A stretch of DNA of 64,000 nucleotides from Micromonospora gifhornensis (GCF_016863515.1 NZ_BOPA01000002.1:1-64000); one strand, 5' to 3'. Shown: positions 16,902 through 26,098, numbered from the stretch's first letter. Notes: generated by a model from the sequence alone, not told the origin. Program-made: numbers and translations.

Positions 16902-18286
16902 CCCGAAAACTGCTGGTGCTGGATGTGGTGGGGCTGACCCCACGGCTGCTGGCCCACATGCCCCGGCTGCGCGCGGTGGCCGACACCGGCTTCTCCGCCG
17001 AGCTGGGTACGGTGCTGCCGGCGGTGACCTGTTCGGTGCAGTCGACATTCCTCACCGGTGCCCTGCCCACCGAGCACGGCATCGTCGGCAACGGCTGGTA
17101 CTTCCGTGACCTCGGTGAGGTGCTGCTCTGGCGGCAGCACAACGCGCTGGTCGGCGGGGAGAAGCTCTGGCAGGCCGCCCGGCGGGTGCGCAGCGACTAC
17201 ACGGTGGCCAACGTCTGCTGGTGGTACGCGATGGGGGCGGACGTCGACTGGACGGTCACCCCGCGACCGGTCTACTACGCGGATGGTCGCAAGGAGCCGG
17301 ACTGCTACACCGATCCGCCGCAGCTGCACGACGACCTGACCGCGCGGCTCGGCACCTTCCCGCTGTTCACCTACTGGGGGCCGGGCGCGGGTCTGCCGTC
17401 GTCGAGCTGGATCTGCCGGGCCGCCGAGCAGATCCTCACCGAACAGTCTCCCGACCTGACCCTGGCCTACGTGCCGCACCTGGACTACGACCTGCAACGC
17501 TTCGGCCCGTCCGCACCCCAGGCCGCCGCCGCGGCAGCCGAACTGGACGGGGTGCTCGCGCCGCTGTTGGACGCCGCGCAGGCCCGCGACACGACTGTGG
17601 TGGTGCTCTCCGAGTACGGCATCACCGACGTCTCCCGGCCGGTCGACGTGAACCGACTGCTGCGCGCCGAAGGGCTGTTGCGGGTGCACACCCAGGCCGG
17701 CATGGAGTACCTCGACCCGTGGACGTCGCGGGCGTTCGCGGTCGCCGACCACCAGGTGGCCCACGTCTACGTCCGCGATCCGGCGGACGTGCCGGCGGTG
17801 GCGAAGCTCTGCGCCGGGCTGCCCGGGGTGGCCGAGGTGCTCGACGCGGACGGCAAGGCGGCACACGGGCTGGACCATCCCCGCGCCGGTGAACTGGTGC
17901 TGGTGGCCGAGCCCGACGCCTGGTTCACGTACTACTACTGGCTCGACGACGCCCGGGCGCCGGACTTCGCCCGGCTGGTCGAGATCCACCGCAAACCCGG
18001 CTACGACCCGGCGGAGCTGTTCTTCGACCCGGCCGCCCCGGGCGCGGCGAAGCGACGGGCGGCCGTCGCGCTGGCCCGCAAGAAGACGGGCATGCGGTAC
18101 ATGATGAGCGTGGTCGGCCTGGACGCCGGTGCGCGGGCGGTACGCGGCTCGCACGGTCGGCTGCCGGCCGACCCGGCCGACGGGCCGGTGCTGCTCTGCT
18201 CCGACCCTTCGCGGGCCCGGGACCGCATCGCCGCCACGGAGGTGAAGGGGCTGCTGCTGGAGCTGGCCGGACTGGAGGCGTCGTGA
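16898..18286 (+). CDS. eboF: Alkaline phosphatase-superfamily nucleotide pyrophosphatase/phosphodiesterase EboF
   Basis: A 462-residue protein of the nucleotide pyrophosphatase/phosphodiesterase type. D9 and the nucleophile T44 (PAVTCSVQST) begin the metal site. HLDYD near 190, LSEYGITD near 237 and GSHGRLP near 405 supply the other ligands. The TGALPTEHG pattern after the nucleophile is typical. No signal peptide is visible, so it probably acts in the cytoplasm or at the inner membrane face. It starts with an ATGA overlap after eboE and ends with a GTGA overlap into the prenyl synthase. It could split a phosphodiester or phosphate in the pathway product. Confidence 0.88.
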   Translation: MTRKLLVLDVVGLTPRLLAHMPRLRAVADTGFSAELGTVLPAVTCSVQSTFLTGALPTEHGIVGNGWYFRDLGEVLLWRQHNALVGGEKLWQAARRVRSDYTVANVCWWYAMGADVDWTVTPRPVYYADGRKEPDCYTDPPQLHDDLTARLGTFPLFTYWGPGAGLPSSSWICRAAEQILTEQSPDLTLAYVPHLDYDLQRFGPSAPQAAAAAAELDGVLAPLLDAAQARDTTVVVLSEYGITDVSRPVDVNRLLRAEGLLRVHTQAGMEYLDPWTSRAFAVADHQVAHVYVRDPADVPAVAKLCAGLPGVAEVLDADGKAAHGLDHPRAGELVLVAEPDAWFTYYYWLDDARAPDFARLVEIHRKPGYDPAELFFDPAAPGAAKRRAAVALARKKTGMRYMMSVVGLDAGARAVRGSHGRLPADPADGPVLLCSDPSRARDRIAATEVKGLLLELAGLEAS

Positions 18287-19350
18287 CGGCCACCATCGCC
18301 CCGACCGACGCGAACGAACTGCGGGCCCGGTTCGACGCGGAGTTGACAGCCTTTCTCGACCGGCAGGACCCGGACTGGCCGGACGGCGCGCCACGGGGTG
18401 TCTTCACCACGCTGCACCGCTTCGTGCTGGCCGGCGGCAAGCGGCTGCGACCGCTGTTCTGTTACTGGGGCTGGCGGGCAGCCGGCGGCCCGGACAGCAC
18501 CCCGATCGTGACCGCCGCCGCGGCGCTGGAACTGTTCCACGCCTTCGCGTTGATCCACGACGACATCCTCGACGGCAGCGACCGCCGTCGGGGCGAACCC
18601 TCGGTGCACCGGATCTTCGCCGACCTGCACACCCGGTCGTCCTGGCGGGGCGATCCGGAGGCGTACGGGCGCAACACCGCCCTGCTCTGCGGCGACCTCT
18701 GCGCGGCCTGGTCGGATCAGATGTTCCACGAGTGCGGGTTGGACGCCGAGTCGGTGCACCGGGGCTACGCGGTCTTCTCGTTGATGCGTACCGAGGTGAT
18801 CGCGGGGGAGTACCTCGACCTGGTCTCCGGTGTCGGGGGCGGCTCGGTGGCCAGCGCGCTCACCGTGATCCGGATGAAGGCGGCCCGGTACACGGTGACC
18901 CGGCCGTTGCAGATCGGCGCCACGCTGGCCGGGGCGTCGTCCGAGCTGGTCGACGCGCTGGCCGAGTTCGGCGACCCGCTGGGGGACGCCTTCCAGCTGC
19001 GTGACGACGTGCTCGGGGTCTTCGGTGATCCAGCGGTCACCGGCAAGTCGATCCTCGACGATCTGCGCGAGGGCAAGGCGACGGTGATGATGGCGTTGGC
19101 CCGCGACGCGGCCGACCGGGCGCAGAGTGCCCGGCTGCGGGAGCTGTTCGGCAATCCCGACCTGGATGCCGAGGGCGCCGCCGAGCTGCGCGAGATCATC
19201 GAGAGCACCGGTGCGCGTACCACGATCGAGCAGATGATCCAGGTCCGGACCGACGCCGCGTTGGCCGCCCTGGCGCAGACCACTGTGACGCCGGAGAGTC
19301 GGGCGGCGCTCACCGCGTTGGCGGCCCAGGCGGTCGACCGCCACCATTGA
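18283..19350 (+). CDS. Polyprenyl diphosphate synthase (GGPP/FPP synthase-like), last gene of ebo-like operon
   Basis: A 355-residue trans-prenyltransferase of the E-isoprenyl diphosphate synthase family. GGKRLRP at 51-57, the first aspartate-rich motif DDILD at 93-97, GEYLDL in the middle and the second motif DDVLGVFGD near 242 are all present. The aromatic residue five places before the first motif (F88) fits a short product, perhaps C15-C20; this is a weak prediction. The GTG start overlaps the EboF stop (GTGA), so it is translated with the operon. It most likely makes the prenyl donor for EboC. Confidence 0.88.
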   Translation: MTATIAPTDANELRARFDAELTAFLDRQDPDWPDGAPRGVFTTLHRFVLAGGKRLRPLFCYWGWRAAGGPDSTPIVTAAAALELFHAFALIHDDILDGSDRRRGEPSVHRIFADLHTRSSWRGDPEAYGRNTALLCGDLCAAWSDQMFHECGLDAESVHRGYAVFSLMRTEVIAGEYLDLVSGVGGGSVASALTVIRMKAARYTVTRPLQIGATLAGASSELVDALAEFGDPLGDAFQLRDDVLGVFGDPAVTGKSILDDLREGKATVMMALARDAADRAQSARLRELFGNPDLDAEGAAELREIIESTGARTTIEQMIQVRTDAALAALAQTTVTPESRAALTALAAQAVDRHH

Positions 19351-19377
19351 CGTGCAGGTGGATCGTTCAGAACCTCC

Positions 19378-19397
19378 CCAACTTCTGATCAGATCAA
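19378..19397. promoter_or_regulatory. Candidate operator shared with the ROK gene promoter
   Basis: CCAACTTCTGATCAGATCAA resembles CCAACTTTTGTTGGATCAA, on the opposite strand at 4256-4274. It lies in the region 250-270 bases before the sugar dehydrogenase start. A shared ROK repressor is a plausible reader; the resemblance was judged by eye. Confidence 0.35.
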
Positions 19398-19648
19398 CGA
19401 AAGTCCATGCGTCCTCGGCGGAAGGTATGGACACATCGACGAATGCCATTTAGTGTCATAGCCGGTACCGAAATGTTTCGATGAGGTGAACCGGCGGCGC
19501 GGGAACCCTCGGACTGACCCGTCTTTTATCCCCGCGCGACCACGCAACCCGGCCACCGGTCGTCCGGGCGATCTCCCCCCGCTACGGCATTCGGCGCGAC
19601 GGCGCGCGCCCCGCCTGGCTTCATCCGTCAGGAAGGGACAGCCCTCCA

Positions 19649-22519
19649 ATGTCCACAATGGACTGCACTCGCCACCCCGCACGGTGGCTCACCTCCGGCG
19701 CGGCCCTGCTCCTGGCCGTCACGGCCGGCACGGTCGCCCTCGGTGCCGGTCCGACCGCGCTCGGCGGACCGACTCCGGCCCAGGCCCACCCCATCGTCGC
19801 CACCGACTTCCAACAGGTCACCCTCGCCAAGGGGGTCGCCGAGGTCGGCGAGCCGATGACCCTCGCGGTGCTGCCGGACCGCTCCGTCCTGCACACCGCC
19901 CGCAACGGCACGTTGCGCCGCACCGACGCGGCCGGCAACACCACGGTGATCGGCACGATCCCGGTCTACACCCACGACGAGGAAGGGTTGCAGGGCGTCG
20001 GCGTGGACCCCAACTTCGCCAGCAACCGGCACATCTTCCTCTACTACGCGCCGCCGCTGTCCACCCCCGGCGGCGACGCCCCGGCCACCGGCACCAACTT
20101 CTCCGCCTGGCAGGGCGTCAACCGGCTCTCCCGCTTCACCCTCAACGCCGACTTCACAGTCAATACGGCGAGCAAGGTCGACGTCCTCGACGTCGCCGCC
20201 GACCGGGGCATGTGCTGCCACGTCGGTGGCGACATCGACTTCGACGCCGCCGGCAACCTCTACCTCTCCACCGGTGACGACACCAACCCCTTCGACTCCG
20301 GCGGCTACGCCCCGATCGACGAGCGGACCAACCGCAACCCGGCGTACGACGCACAGCGCAGCGCGGCCAACACCAACGACCTGCGCGGCAAGATCCTCCG
20401 GATCAAGGTCAACGCCAACGGCTCGTACTCGATCCCGGCCGGCAACATGTTCGCCCCCGGCACCGCGAACACCCGCCCGGAGATCTACGCCATGGGCCTG
20501 CGCAACCCGTTCCGGATGAGCGTCGACAAGGCCACCGGCATCGTCTACGTCGGCGACTACGGGCCGGACGCCGGCTCCACAAGCGCCCGTGGCCCCTCCG
20601 GACAGGTCGAGTTCAACCGGATTACCGGCCCCGGCTTCTACGGCTGGCCGTACTGCACCGGCACCAACACCACGAACGAGACGTACGCCGAGTGGAACTT
20701 CGCCAACAACACCGCCGGGGCGAAGTACAACTGCACCGGCGGCGCCACCAACAACTCGTTCCGCAACACCGGCCTGACCACCCTGCCGGCGGCCAAACCC
20801 GCCTGGATCCGGTACGCCGGAGACGCCGGCAGCCCACCGGAGTTCGGTGGCGGCTCCGAGTCCCCGTCGGGCGGCCCGGTCTACCGCTACAACGCCGCGT
20901 CGACCTCGACCACCAAGTGGCCGCAGAGCTTCGACGGCCAGTTCTTCGCCGGTGAGTTCGGCCGAGGCTGGATCAAGCCGATCCACGTCAACACCGACGG
21001 TTCGGTGGGCAGCATCGACGGATCGTTCCCGTGGAACGGCAAGCAGGTCATGGACATGGCCTTCGGCCCGGACGGCGCGCTGTACGTGCTGGACTACGGC
21101 ACCGGCTACTACAACGGCGACGCCAACTCCGCCCTCTACCGCTACGACTACGTCGGCGGTGGCAACCGGGCGCCCACGGCGGTGGCCTCGGCGAACCGCA
21201 CCTCCGGGATCGCCCCGTTGACCGTGAACTTCTCCTCGGCCGGGTCATCGGATCCGGAAGGCGGGACGCTCACCTACTCGTGGGCGTTCGGCGACGGCAC
21301 CACCTCGACGGCCGCCAACCCGAGCAAGACGTACACCGCCAACGGCAACTACACCGCCACGCTGACCGTACGCGACCCGCAGGGCGCGACCGGCACGGCG
21401 AGCGTACGCATCGGGGTCGGCAACACCGCCCCGACGGTCACCATCACCAGCCCCGGCAACGGCCAACTGTTCAGCTTCGGTGACACCGTGCCGTTCAGCA
21501 TCACCGTCACCGACCCGGAGGACGGCACCATCGACTGCACCAGGGTCAAGATGACCTACGTGCTGGGCCACGACAGCCACGGTCACCAGATCACCTCGCA
21601 GAACGGCTGCACCGGCACGATCGCCGTACCGGTCGACGGTGAGCACGACGACGCGGCCAACATCTTCGGCATCTTCGACGCCGAGTACACCGACGCCGGT
21701 GGGCTGACCACCCACACGCAGCACACCCTGCAGCCCCGCAAGCGGCAGGCGGAGCACTACAGGACCGCCTCCGGTGTCGACGCCTTCGACAAGCCGACCG
21801 CCGAGGGCGGCAAGACCGTCGGCAACATCAACAACGGTGACTGGATCGCGTTCGAGCCGTACCGGCTGGGCAACGTCACCTCGTTCAGCGCCCGGGTCTC
21901 CTCCGCCGGGGCCGGCGGCACCCTCCAGGTGCGGGCCGGTTCGGCCACCGGCACCGTCCTCGGCTCGGCGACCGTTCCCGTCACCGGGGCCTGGGACAGC
22001 TTCACCACGGTCACCGGCGCCATCAGCAACCCGCCCACCGGCACCACCACGCTCTACCTGACCTTCGCCGGCTCGGGCACCGGCCACCTCTACGACCTGG
22101 ACTCGTTCGCCTTCACCACCGGCAGCGGCAGCACCGTCCGGACCGGGCCGATCACCGGCCTGGGCGGCAAGTGTCTCGATGTACGCAACGCGGCCACCGC
22201 CGACGGCACCCAGATCCAGATCTACACCTGCAACGGCAGTGCGGCGCAGACCTGGACGGTGACGCCGAACTCGACGATCCGGGCGTTGGGCAAGTGCCTG
22301 GACGTCAACGCCGCCGCCTCGGCGGACGGCACGAAGATCCAGCTGTGGACGTGCAACGGCGGCGTCGCCCAGGTCTGGTCGGCGCAGTCGAACGGCACGT
22401 TGCGTAATCCGAACTCCGGTAAGTGCCTGGACGTGTCGAACAACAGTTCGGCCGACGGCCAGGCGGTGCACCTGTGGACCTGCCACACCAACGCCAACCA
22501 GCGCTGGATCCTTCCGTAG
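19649..22519 (+). CDS. Secreted PQQ-type sugar dehydrogenase with PKD, CBM6 and ricin-B domains
   Basis: A 956-residue secreted enzyme. A signal peptide ends near AQA, about residues 46-48. A glucose/sorbosone dehydrogenase beta-propeller follows (residues about 55-490), with CCHVGGDIDFD, LRGKILRIK and AMGLRNPFR typical of this family. Then come a PKD domain (about 510-595, YSWAFGDGTTS), a linker domain, a CBM6-like module (about 700-825) and a C-terminal ricin-B lectin trefoil (about 833-956, with QTW, QVW and QRW repeats). The family oxidises sugars and the lectin and CBM bind polysaccharide. The ATG at 19649 follows GGAAGG. A candidate operator and a palindromic element flank the gene. Confidence 0.9.
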   Translation: MSTMDCTRHPARWLTSGAALLLAVTAGTVALGAGPTALGGPTPAQAHPIVATDFQQVTLAKGVAEVGEPMTLAVLPDRSVLHTARNGTLRRTDAAGNTTVIGTIPVYTHDEEGLQGVGVDPNFASNRHIFLYYAPPLSTPGGDAPATGTNFSAWQGVNRLSRFTLNADFTVNTASKVDVLDVAADRGMCCHVGGDIDFDAAGNLYLSTGDDTNPFDSGGYAPIDERTNRNPAYDAQRSAANTNDLRGKILRIKVNANGSYSIPAGNMFAPGTANTRPEIYAMGLRNPFRMSVDKATGIVYVGDYGPDAGSTSARGPSGQVEFNRITGPGFYGWPYCTGTNTTNETYAEWNFANNTAGAKYNCTGGATNNSFRNTGLTTLPAAKPAWIRYAGDAGSPPEFGGGSESPSGGPVYRYNAASTSTTKWPQSFDGQFFAGEFGRGWIKPIHVNTDGSVGSIDGSFPWNGKQVMDMAFGPDGALYVLDYGTGYYNGDANSALYRYDYVGGGNRAPTAVASANRTSGIAPLTVNFSSAGSSDPEGGTLTYSWAFGDGTTSTAANPSKTYTANGNYTATLTVRDPQGATGTASVRIGVGNTAPTVTITSPGNGQLFSFGDTVPFSITVTDPEDGTIDCTRVKMTYVLGHDSHGHQITSQNGCTGTIAVPVDGEHDDAANIFGIFDAEYTDAGGLTTHTQHTLQPRKRQAEHYRTASGVDAFDKPTAEGGKTVGNINNGDWIAFEPYRLGNVTSFSARVSSAGAGGTLQVRAGSATGTVLGSATVPVTGAWDSFTTVTGAISNPPTGTTTLYLTFAGSGTGHLYDLDSFAFTTGSGSTVRTGPITGLGGKCLDVRNAATADGTQIQIYTCNGSAAQTWTVTPNSTIRALGKCLDVNAAASADGTKIQLWTCNGGVAQVWSAQSNGTLRNPNSGKCLDVSNNSSADGQAVHLWTCHTNANQRWILP

Positions 22520-22520
22520 C

Positions 22521-22575
22521 TGAAAGGAAGGGCCCCTTGTTAACGCCTAGCGTTGTACAAGGGGCCCCTCCTAAC
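22521..22575 (+). repeat. Palindromic element PE-A, copy 1 (terminator-like)
   Basis: It starts one base after the stop at 22519. GGGCCCCTTGT (22530-22540) pairs with ACAAGGGGCCC (22557-22567), and inside them AACGC pairs with GCGTT. The flanks AAAGGAAG and CTCCTAACAC are shared with copies at 24724 and 52701. It probably ends transcription. Confidence 0.8.
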
Positions 22576-22599
22576 ACGACGACCGTTTGGGAGAGCGAC

Positions 22600-24717
22600 A
22601 TGCGCAGACTGCTCCGCCCCGTTCTCGGCGTGGCCACCGCGGCCCTCGCCGTGATCGCCTGCACCGCCCCGGCCACCCCGGCCAGCGCCGCCGACACCCC
22701 CTACGACGTGCTGGTCTTCTCCAAGACCGCCGGCTTCCGCCACGACTCCATCGCGGTGGGCACCCAGACCATCCGCGACCTGGGCGCGGCCAACAGCTTC
22801 ACGGTCACCGCCACCGAGGACGCCGGTGTCTTCACCACCGGCAACCTCGCCCAGTACGAGGCAGTGGTCTTCCTCAACACCACAGGCGACGTGCTCAACG
22901 CCAGCCAGCAGACCGCCTTCGAGTCGTACATCGGTTCCGGTGGCGGCTACGTGGGTGTGCACGCCGCCGCCGACACCGAGTACGGCTGGTCCTTCTACGG
23001 CAACCTGGTCGGGGCGTACTTCCGCTCCCACCCGGCCATCGCGCAGGCCACCGTCCGGGTGGAGAACCGCGCCCACGCGGCCACCGCCCACCTGCCGCAG
23101 ACCTGGACCCGCACCGACGAGTGGTACGACTTCCAGGCCAACCCCCGCCCGGGCGCCCGCATCCTGGCCAACCTCGACGAGTCGTCGTACTCCGGCGGGG
23201 TGATGGGGGCCGACCACCCGATCGCCTGGTGCAAGACGTACGCCGGAGGTCGGTCCTTCTACACCGGGGCCGGGCACACCCAGGCGTCGTACTCCGAGCC
23301 GGCCTTCCGGGCGCACCTGCTCGGCGGCATCCGGTACGCGGCCGGCCGCACCAAGGCCGACTGCCGGGCCGAGACCGGCTACACCACGCTCTACAACGGC
23401 TCGACCACCGGCTGGTCGCAGGCCGGCCCGGGCAGCTTCACCAACTCCGACGCCACCCTCAACTCCACCGGCGGGATGGGCCTGTACTGGTACAGCGCGA
23501 AGCAGTTCACCAACTACTCGCTCAAGCTGGACTGGCGGATCGCCGGAGACGACAACTCGGGGGTGTTCATCGGCTTCCCGCCGTCGAGCGACCCGAACTC
23601 GGCCATCAACAACGGCTACGAGGTGCAGATCGACCCCACCGACACCGCCGACCGCACCACCGGAGCGGTGTACGGCTTCAAGTCCGCCGACCTCGCCGCC
23701 CGCGACGCGGCGCTGAACCCGGCGGGGGAGTGGAACACCTACGAACTGCTTGTGGAAGGGGAGCGCCTGCAGGTGTTCCTCAACGGGGTGAAGATCAACG
23801 ACTTCACCAACACCGACCCGGTCCGCTCGCTCGCCGGTCACATCGGCATCCAGAATCACGGTACGGGCGACGACGTCTCGTTCCGCAACATCCGGATCAA
23901 GGAACTGGGCGGCACGAACCCGCCGCCGGGCAGCAACACGACGGTGCAGGCCGAGGCGTACAGCTCGGCCAACGGGGTGACCGTGGTCGGCAAGACCGGT
24001 GCCAACGGCGGCCAGGTGCTGGGCTACATCGATCCGGGTGACTGGGCGGCGTACAACAACCTGGACCTGACCGGCGTCACCTCGTTGCGGGCCCGGATCG
24101 CCTCCGCCGGCCCCGGCGGAACCATCCAGGTGCGTACCGGCTCGACCACCGGCACCGTGCTCGGGTCGGTGTCGGCGCCGAACACCGGCAACTGGAACAC
24201 CTTCGTCGACGTCAGCGCCCCGCTGTCGAACGTCCCGTCCGGCACCCGCAACGTCTACCTGACCTTCACCGGCTCGGGTGGCAGCCTGTTCGATGTCGAC
24301 GACTTCACCCTGGTCCGGGGCGGCGGCAGCACCGGCGGCACCGGCCCGATCACCGGGCTGGGCGGCAAGTGCCTCGACGTGCGCAACGGTTCGTCGGCGG
24401 ACGGTACGCAGATCCAGATCCTCACCTGCAACGGCAGTGCGGCGCAGACCTGGACGGTGACGCCGAACTCGACGATCCGGGCGTTGGGCAAGTGCCTGGA
24501 CGTCAACGGCGGTGCCTCCGCGGACGGCACGAAGATCCAGTTGTGGACGTGCAACGGTGGCGGCGCGCAGAACTGGTCGGCGCAGTCGAACGGCACCCTG
24601 CGCAACCCGCAGACGGGCAAGTGCCTGGACGTGTCGAACAACAGTTCCGCCGACGGTCAGGCGGTGCACCTGTGGACCTGCCACACCAACGCCAACCAGC
24701 GCTGGATCCTCCCGTAA
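22600..24717 (+). CDS. Secreted ThuA-DUF1080 fusion with CBM6 and ricin-B domains
   Basis: A 705-residue secreted protein. The signal peptide ends near ASA (about residue 30). A ThuA-like glutamine-amidotransferase-fold domain (about 33-245; GGGYVGVHAAADTEYGW, HPIAWCK, SFYTGAGH) is followed by a DUF1080 domain, now called 3-keto-disaccharide hydrolase (about 265-440; NSGVFIGFP, NNGYEVQI). A CBM6-like module (about 450-570) and a ricin-B trefoil (about 583-705) complete it. The ATG has GGGAGAG upstream. Together with the preceding dehydrogenase this suggests oxidation and cleavage of a glycoside outside the cell. The C-terminal 120 residues are nearly identical to those of the previous gene. 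Confidence 0.9.
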   Translation: MRRLLRPVLGVATAALAVIACTAPATPASAADTPYDVLVFSKTAGFRHDSIAVGTQTIRDLGAANSFTVTATEDAGVFTTGNLAQYEAVVFLNTTGDVLNASQQTAFESYIGSGGGYVGVHAAADTEYGWSFYGNLVGAYFRSHPAIAQATVRVENRAHAATAHLPQTWTRTDEWYDFQANPRPGARILANLDESSYSGGVMGADHPIAWCKTYAGGRSFYTGAGHTQASYSEPAFRAHLLGGIRYAAGRTKADCRAETGYTTLYNGSTTGWSQAGPGSFTNSDATLNSTGGMGLYWYSAKQFTNYSLKLDWRIAGDDNSGVFIGFPPSSDPNSAINNGYEVQIDPTDTADRTTGAVYGFKSADLAARDAALNPAGEWNTYELLVEGERLQVFLNGVKINDFTNTDPVRSLAGHIGIQNHGTGDDVSFRNIRIKELGGTNPPPGSNTTVQAEAYSSANGVTVVGKTGANGGQVLGYIDPGDWAAYNNLDLTGVTSLRARIASAGPGGTIQVRTGSTTGTVLGSVSAPNTGNWNTFVDVSAPLSNVPSGTRNVYLTFTGSGGSLFDVDDFTLVRGGGSTGGTGPITGLGGKCLDVRNGSSADGTQIQILTCNGSAAQTWTVTPNSTIRALGKCLDVNGGASADGTKIQLWTCNGGGAQNWSAQSNGTLRNPQTGKCLDVSNNSSADGQAVHLWTCHTNANQRWILP

Positions 24718-24723
24718 CGAGGT

Positions 24724-24777
24724 AAGGAAGGGCCCCTTGTTAACGCCTGGCGTGGTACAAGGGGCCCCTATTAACAC
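24724..24777 (+). repeat. Palindromic element PE-A, copy 2 (terminator-like)
   Basis: It lies directly after the stop at 24717 and has the same frame as copy 1: AAGGAAG, GGGCCCCTTGT, TTAACGCCT, then ACAAGGGGCCCC and TTAACAC. The inner stem differs (GCGTGGT against GCGTTGT). The likely role is terminator; the copies look mobile or dispersed. Confidence 0.8.
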
Positions 24778-24990
24778 CGGCAAACGGCAGGGCCTTTTGC
24801 GGCGCGGGTGACGGGCCTAGAGTGAAGGCGGCGACCGCGAGGTGGCCGGTGAGCCGACGGGAGGCGCAACCCGTCGGCCCCAGGCGTGAACACGCCCACC
24901 GGCACACCGTCGAGGCCGCCGTCTCCGGCATCCCTCGCCCCGGTCCCGCAGTCACGGAATCCCCAACACCACGACAGGGGAAAAGGACAG

Positions 24991-25998
24991 ATGGCGCGAC
25001 CGATCACGCTGTTCACCGGCCAGTGGGCCGACCTTCCGTTCGACGAGGTGTGCCGGCTCGCCGCCGAGTGGGGCTACGACGGCCTGGAACTGGCCTGCTG
25101 GGGCGACCACTTCGAGGTCGACAAGGCCCTCGCGGACGACTCGTACATCGAGCGCAAGCGCGAGACGCTGGCCAAGCACAACCTCCAGGTCTTCACGATC
25201 TCCAACCACCTGGTCGGCCAGGCGGTCTGCGACCACCCGATCGACGAGCGGCACCAGGGCATCCTGCCCGCCCGGATCTGGGGCGACGGCGAGCCCGAAG
25301 GCGTACGCCAGCGGGCCGCCGAGGAAATCAAGGACACCGCCCGCGCGGCGGCCAAGCTCGGCGTCAACACCGTCGTCGGCTTCACCGGCTCGTCGATCTG
25401 GCACACCCTGGCGATGTTCCCGCCGGTGCCGCCGTCGATGATCGAGCGCGGCTACCAGGACTTCGCCGACCGGTGGAACCCGATCCTCGACGTCTTCGAC
25501 GAGGTCGGGGTGCGATTCGCCCACGAGGTGCACCCGAGCGAGATCGCCTACGACTACTACACCACCAAGCGGACCCTGGAGGCGATCGACCACCGGCCCG
25601 CCTTCGGCCTGAACTGGGACCCGTCGCACTTCGTCTGGCAGGAGCTGGACCCGGTCAACTTCATCTTCGACTTCGCCGACCGGATCTACCACGTCGACTG
25701 CAAGGACGCGAAGGTGCGTACCGGTGACGGCCGGCGCGGCCGGCTCTCCTCGCACCTGCCCTGGGCCGACCTGCGGCGCGGCTGGGACTTCGTCTCCACC
25801 GGTCACGGCGACGTGCCGTGGGAGGACTGCTTCCGGGCGCTCAACGCGATCGGCTACGACGGGCCGATCTCGATCGAGTGGGAGGACGCCGGCATGGACC
25901 GCCTGGTCGGTGCCCCCGAGGCGCTGCAGTTCGTGCGCCGGCTCGCCTTCGACGCCCCCTCCGCCGCCTTCGACGCGGCGTTCAGCAGCAAGGACTGA
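24991..25998 (+). CDS. Sugar phosphate isomerase/epimerase family protein
   Basis: A 335-residue TIM-barrel enzyme of the xylose-isomerase-like superfamily, cytoplasmic (no signal peptide). Metal- and substrate-site strings are visible: FAHEVHPSE near 175 (Glu), NWDPSHF near 208 (Asp, His), [10 protein letters not shown] near 235, GHGDVPW near 270 and ISIEWED near 292 (Glu). The ATG at 24991 has AAAAGGA upstream; in-frame extension to 24886 is unlikely. Relatives act on inosose, hydroxypyruvate or 3-keto sugars, so a role in sugar or cyclitol catabolism fits the neighbourhood. A hairpin between it and the convergent ROK gene ends both. Confidence 0.9.
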   Translation: MARPITLFTGQWADLPFDEVCRLAAEWGYDGLELACWGDHFEVDKALADDSYIERKRETLAKHNLQVFTISNHLVGQAVCDHPIDERHQGILPARIWGDGEPEGVRQRAAEEIKDTARAAAKLGVNTVVGFTGSSIWHTLAMFPPVPPSMIERGYQDFADRWNPILDVFDEVGVRFAHEVHPSEIAYDYYTTKRTLEAIDHRPAFGLNWDPSHFVWQELDPVNFIFDFADRIYHVDCKDAKVRTGDGRRGRLSSHLPWADLRRGWDFVSTGHGDVPWEDCFRALNAIGYDGPISIEWEDAGMDRLVGAPEALQFVRRLAFDAPSAAFDAAFSSKD

Positions 25999-26006
25999 GA
26001 CAACCC

Positions 26007-26036
26007 GTGGGGCCCGGCGACCACCGGGCCCCGCGG
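26007..26036. terminator. Bidirectional hairpin between convergent genes
   Basis: GGGGCCCGG-cgacca-CCGGGCCCC with extending CG pairs, eight bases after the isomerase stop and about 60 bases after the ROK gene stop. Placement between convergent genes suggests it serves both. Confidence 0.7.
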
Positions 26037-26098
26037 GGCGTACCCCGATGGGGGCGCGAGTTCCGGGGCGGCGCCACCGGGAACCCGCGCTGCGGCCG

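Noticed and set aside
11196..19350. Classical terpene biosynthetic cluster because of a prenyl synthase and UbiA enzyme
   Set aside because: There is no terpene cyclase, phytoene synthase or carotenoid gene. EboA, EboB, EboE and EboF define the operon better.
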